This document shows, piece by piece, positions 62,847-64,000 of a DNA stretch of 64,000 bases. The translations under genes and the position numbers were made by a program. The notes beneath the pieces are model-generated. The model had not been told where the DNA came from and did not search any database. It worked only from the letters and a program-made list of their open reading frames with translations. The stretch comes from Ruegeria atlantica. GTDB taxonomy: Bacteria > Pseudomonadota > Alphaproteobacteria > Rhodobacterales > Rhodobacteraceae. The DNA lies in contig NZ_WQCF01000014.1 of the NCBI RefSeq assembly GCF_013032455.1, positions 1 to 64,000 of the forward strand. Direction: 5' to 3'. The stretch's first letter is position 1. Every line of letters begins with the position of its first letter.

Positions 62847-63860
62847 CTAAAACCCCTCAAGCACGAGCTTCCCTTTAGCCTTGCCGCTTTCAAGGATAGC
62901 ATGCGCTTTCATTAAGTTTGCAGCATTGATTGTACCAAGTGTATCGGTTGCTGTGGATCTGATCTTTCCATCGTCTATCAACCTAGCGACCTGATTCAGG
63001 ATTTCGCTTTGACGAGTCATATCTCCAGTCCCAAAAAGCGACCGAGTGTACATGAACTCCCAATGCAATGAGATCGATTTGGGTTTGAACGGCGCGATGT
63101 CAAAGGTCTCAGGATCATCGATTAACCCAAAGCGACCTTGGGGTGTCATCACCCCTCCAGCTTGGGACGCATAGAGCTGGGAATGGTTTGTCGAATAGAC
63201 GAAATCCACGCTGTCGATACCAAGAGCCTCGAGTTGTGCGCCAAAAGGTTCCGCGTGGGTGATGACATGGTGCGCGCCTAGCTCTCGAACCCAGTCTTGT
63301 GTCTCGGGTCTGGACGCAGTTGCAATCACCGTCAAGTCAGTGAGAGCCCACGCCAATTGAATGGTGATTGACCCGACACCGCCTGCGCCACCAATAACCA
63401 GCAACGTATTGGTCCCGCCGGAAACGGCATCTTGTACCCGCAAGCGGTCGAACAGCATCTCAAAGGCAGTAAGCGCCGTGAGCGGCATCGCCGCAGCCGC
63501 TTTCGCCGGTATGGATTTTGGCGCGGCTCCGACAATACGTTCATCCACCAGATGAAACTCGGCATTGGTTCCCGGTCGGTTGATCGCCCCGGCATACCAA
63601 ACTGTATCGCCCGGACTGAAAGTCTCAACCGCTTCACCAACGGCTTCGACTATCCCTACTGCGTCCCAACCCAGAATATCAGGTGCTGGACCTACAGGAG
63701 CACGTTTTTGCCGAATTTTCGTATCGACCGGGTTTACTGACACGGCCTGCACCTTCACCAACAAGTCGCTCCCCTTCGGCGTCGGTTTGTCGGCCTCGAA
63801 GTCGACCAGGGCGTCCGCCCGATCAATCGACCCTATCTCACGGTATCCGACGGCTTTCAT
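62847..63860 (-). CDS. zinc-type alcohol dehydrogenase-like / quinone oxidoreductase-family protein
   Basis: The 337-residue medium-chain dehydrogenase-like protein has the GroES-like half with ILGWDAVGIVEAVGEAVE and a Rossmann half with VIGGAGGVGSITIQLAW. The structural-zinc cysteine set is absent, as in quinone oxidoreductase-like members. Start at ATG 63860 with AAGGAG. It ends directly at the start of the VOC gene, so the two are likely co-transcribed. Confidence 0.9.
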   Translation of the reverse strand: MKAVGYREIGSIDRADALVDFEADKPTPKGSDLLVKVQAVSVNPVDTKIRQKRAPVGPAPDILGWDAVGIVEAVGEAVETFSPGDTVWYAGAINRPGTNAEFHLVDERIVGAAPKSIPAKAAAAMPLTALTAFEMLFDRLRVQDAVSGGTNTLLVIGGAGGVGSITIQLAWALTDLTVIATASRPETQDWVRELGAHHVITHAEPFGAQLEALGIDSVDFVYSTNHSQLYASQAGGVMTPQGRFGLIDDPETFDIAPFKPKSISLHWEFMYTRSLFGTGDMTRQSEILNQVARLIDDGKIRSTATDTLGTINAANLMKAHAILESGKAKGKLVLEGF

Positions 63861-63886
63861 GGCGTGCTCCTTTGTCCCGTTCTGTA

Positions 63887-64000
63887 TCAACCGATGACTG
63901 TCATTTCATTCAACGTGAATTCTGCAACGGCGCCTTCGGTTGCTTCCAGGTAAGTCGCAAGGTGCTGAGCACCCATGTGGGTTTGCCAAAGCTCACGGCT
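63887..64000 (-). CDS. ABM-domain monooxygenase, C-terminal part (cut by the window edge)
   Basis: The minus strand encodes 37 residues (ELWQTHMGAQHLATYLEATE and onward, ending TLNEMTVIG) running in from the right edge. The SRELWQTHMGAQHLA pattern is the C-terminus of small ABM / quinol monooxygenase proteins. It is 26 bp upstream of the dehydrogenase gene and is likely first in that operon. Confidence 0.75.
   Translation of the reverse strand, partial: SRELWQTHMGAQHLATYLEATEGAVAEFTLNEMTVIG

Noticed and set aside
1..64000. CRISPR array, rRNA genes or intact insertion sequences
   Set aside because: No regularly spaced repeats with unique spacers, no rRNA-like stretches and no transposase or recombinase genes were found; the TTTGCGCATAA arrays have no unique spacers.

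Overview
The window looks like a chromosome segment of an alphaproteobacterium of the Rhodobacteraceae (Roseobacter group). The gene content supports this: msrPQ, an alphaproteobacterial zinc-ribbon DNA polymerase IV, a zinc-free L36, nadABC, a TRAP transporter and a TTT transporter, TspO, and the PA2778/PA2779 pair. This assignment comes from gene content and style, not from a database search.

Region 1 (1-25.7 kb) is mostly housekeeping. It holds methionine sulfoxide repair (msrQ, msrP), clpB with a candidate heat-shock promoter, a glycosyltransferase, pyrF, dinB, an N-formylglutamate amidohydrolase-like gene, tRNA-Val(GAC) and rpmJ. It continues with the PA2778/PA2779 pair, an orphan Fe(III)-binding protein, an XRE-cupin regulator coupled to an acetyltransferase, moeA, the nadA-nadB-nadC operon, and a dctPQM-iclR operon divergent from a GMC oxidoreductase.

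Region 2 (about 26.1-47.1 kb) is accessory and is bracketed by two direct copies of a 140-bp noncoding array (about 82% identical) built from a 17-19-bp motif related to TTTGCGCATAACTTTGC. Between the copies lie yjhX followed by an acetyltransferase gene with a premature stop, a compact operon of small unknown proteins around a protease-less Lon-type AAA+ ATPase, and a tRNA-like gene with anticodon TAT. Further in are an imine-reductase-like enzyme, a fold-type IV (R)-amine-transaminase-like enzyme, three class III cyclases with TolB-like/TPR tails, isochorismatase and pirin genes with a LysR regulator, a cholylglycine-hydrolase-like Ntn enzyme and an MscS channel. A short dispersed repeat (GCAGCCCRAARCGGACATTC) recurs in gaps of this region only.

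Region 3 (47.1-56.4 kb) is a probable sugar-acid catabolic locus. A tight operon, tctC-tctB-tctA, ABM protein, MBL-fold hydrolase, otnK, otnC, diverges from an isocitrate/isopropylmalate-type dehydrogenase, a Gfo/Idh/MocA dehydrogenase and a GntR-FCD regulator. Uptake, oxidation, lactone opening, phosphorylation and decarboxylation can be read from the gene families. The substrate is not known.

Region 4 (56.5-64 kb) holds a Tat-exported nitroreductase-like protein with a MarR regulator, a secreted beta-propeller, a fourth cyclase (class IIIb signature), a CIA30-TspO-exported protein operon, a SnoaL-like gene with two compensating frameshifts, a VOC protein, a zinc-type dehydrogenase and the end of an ABM monooxygenase gene.
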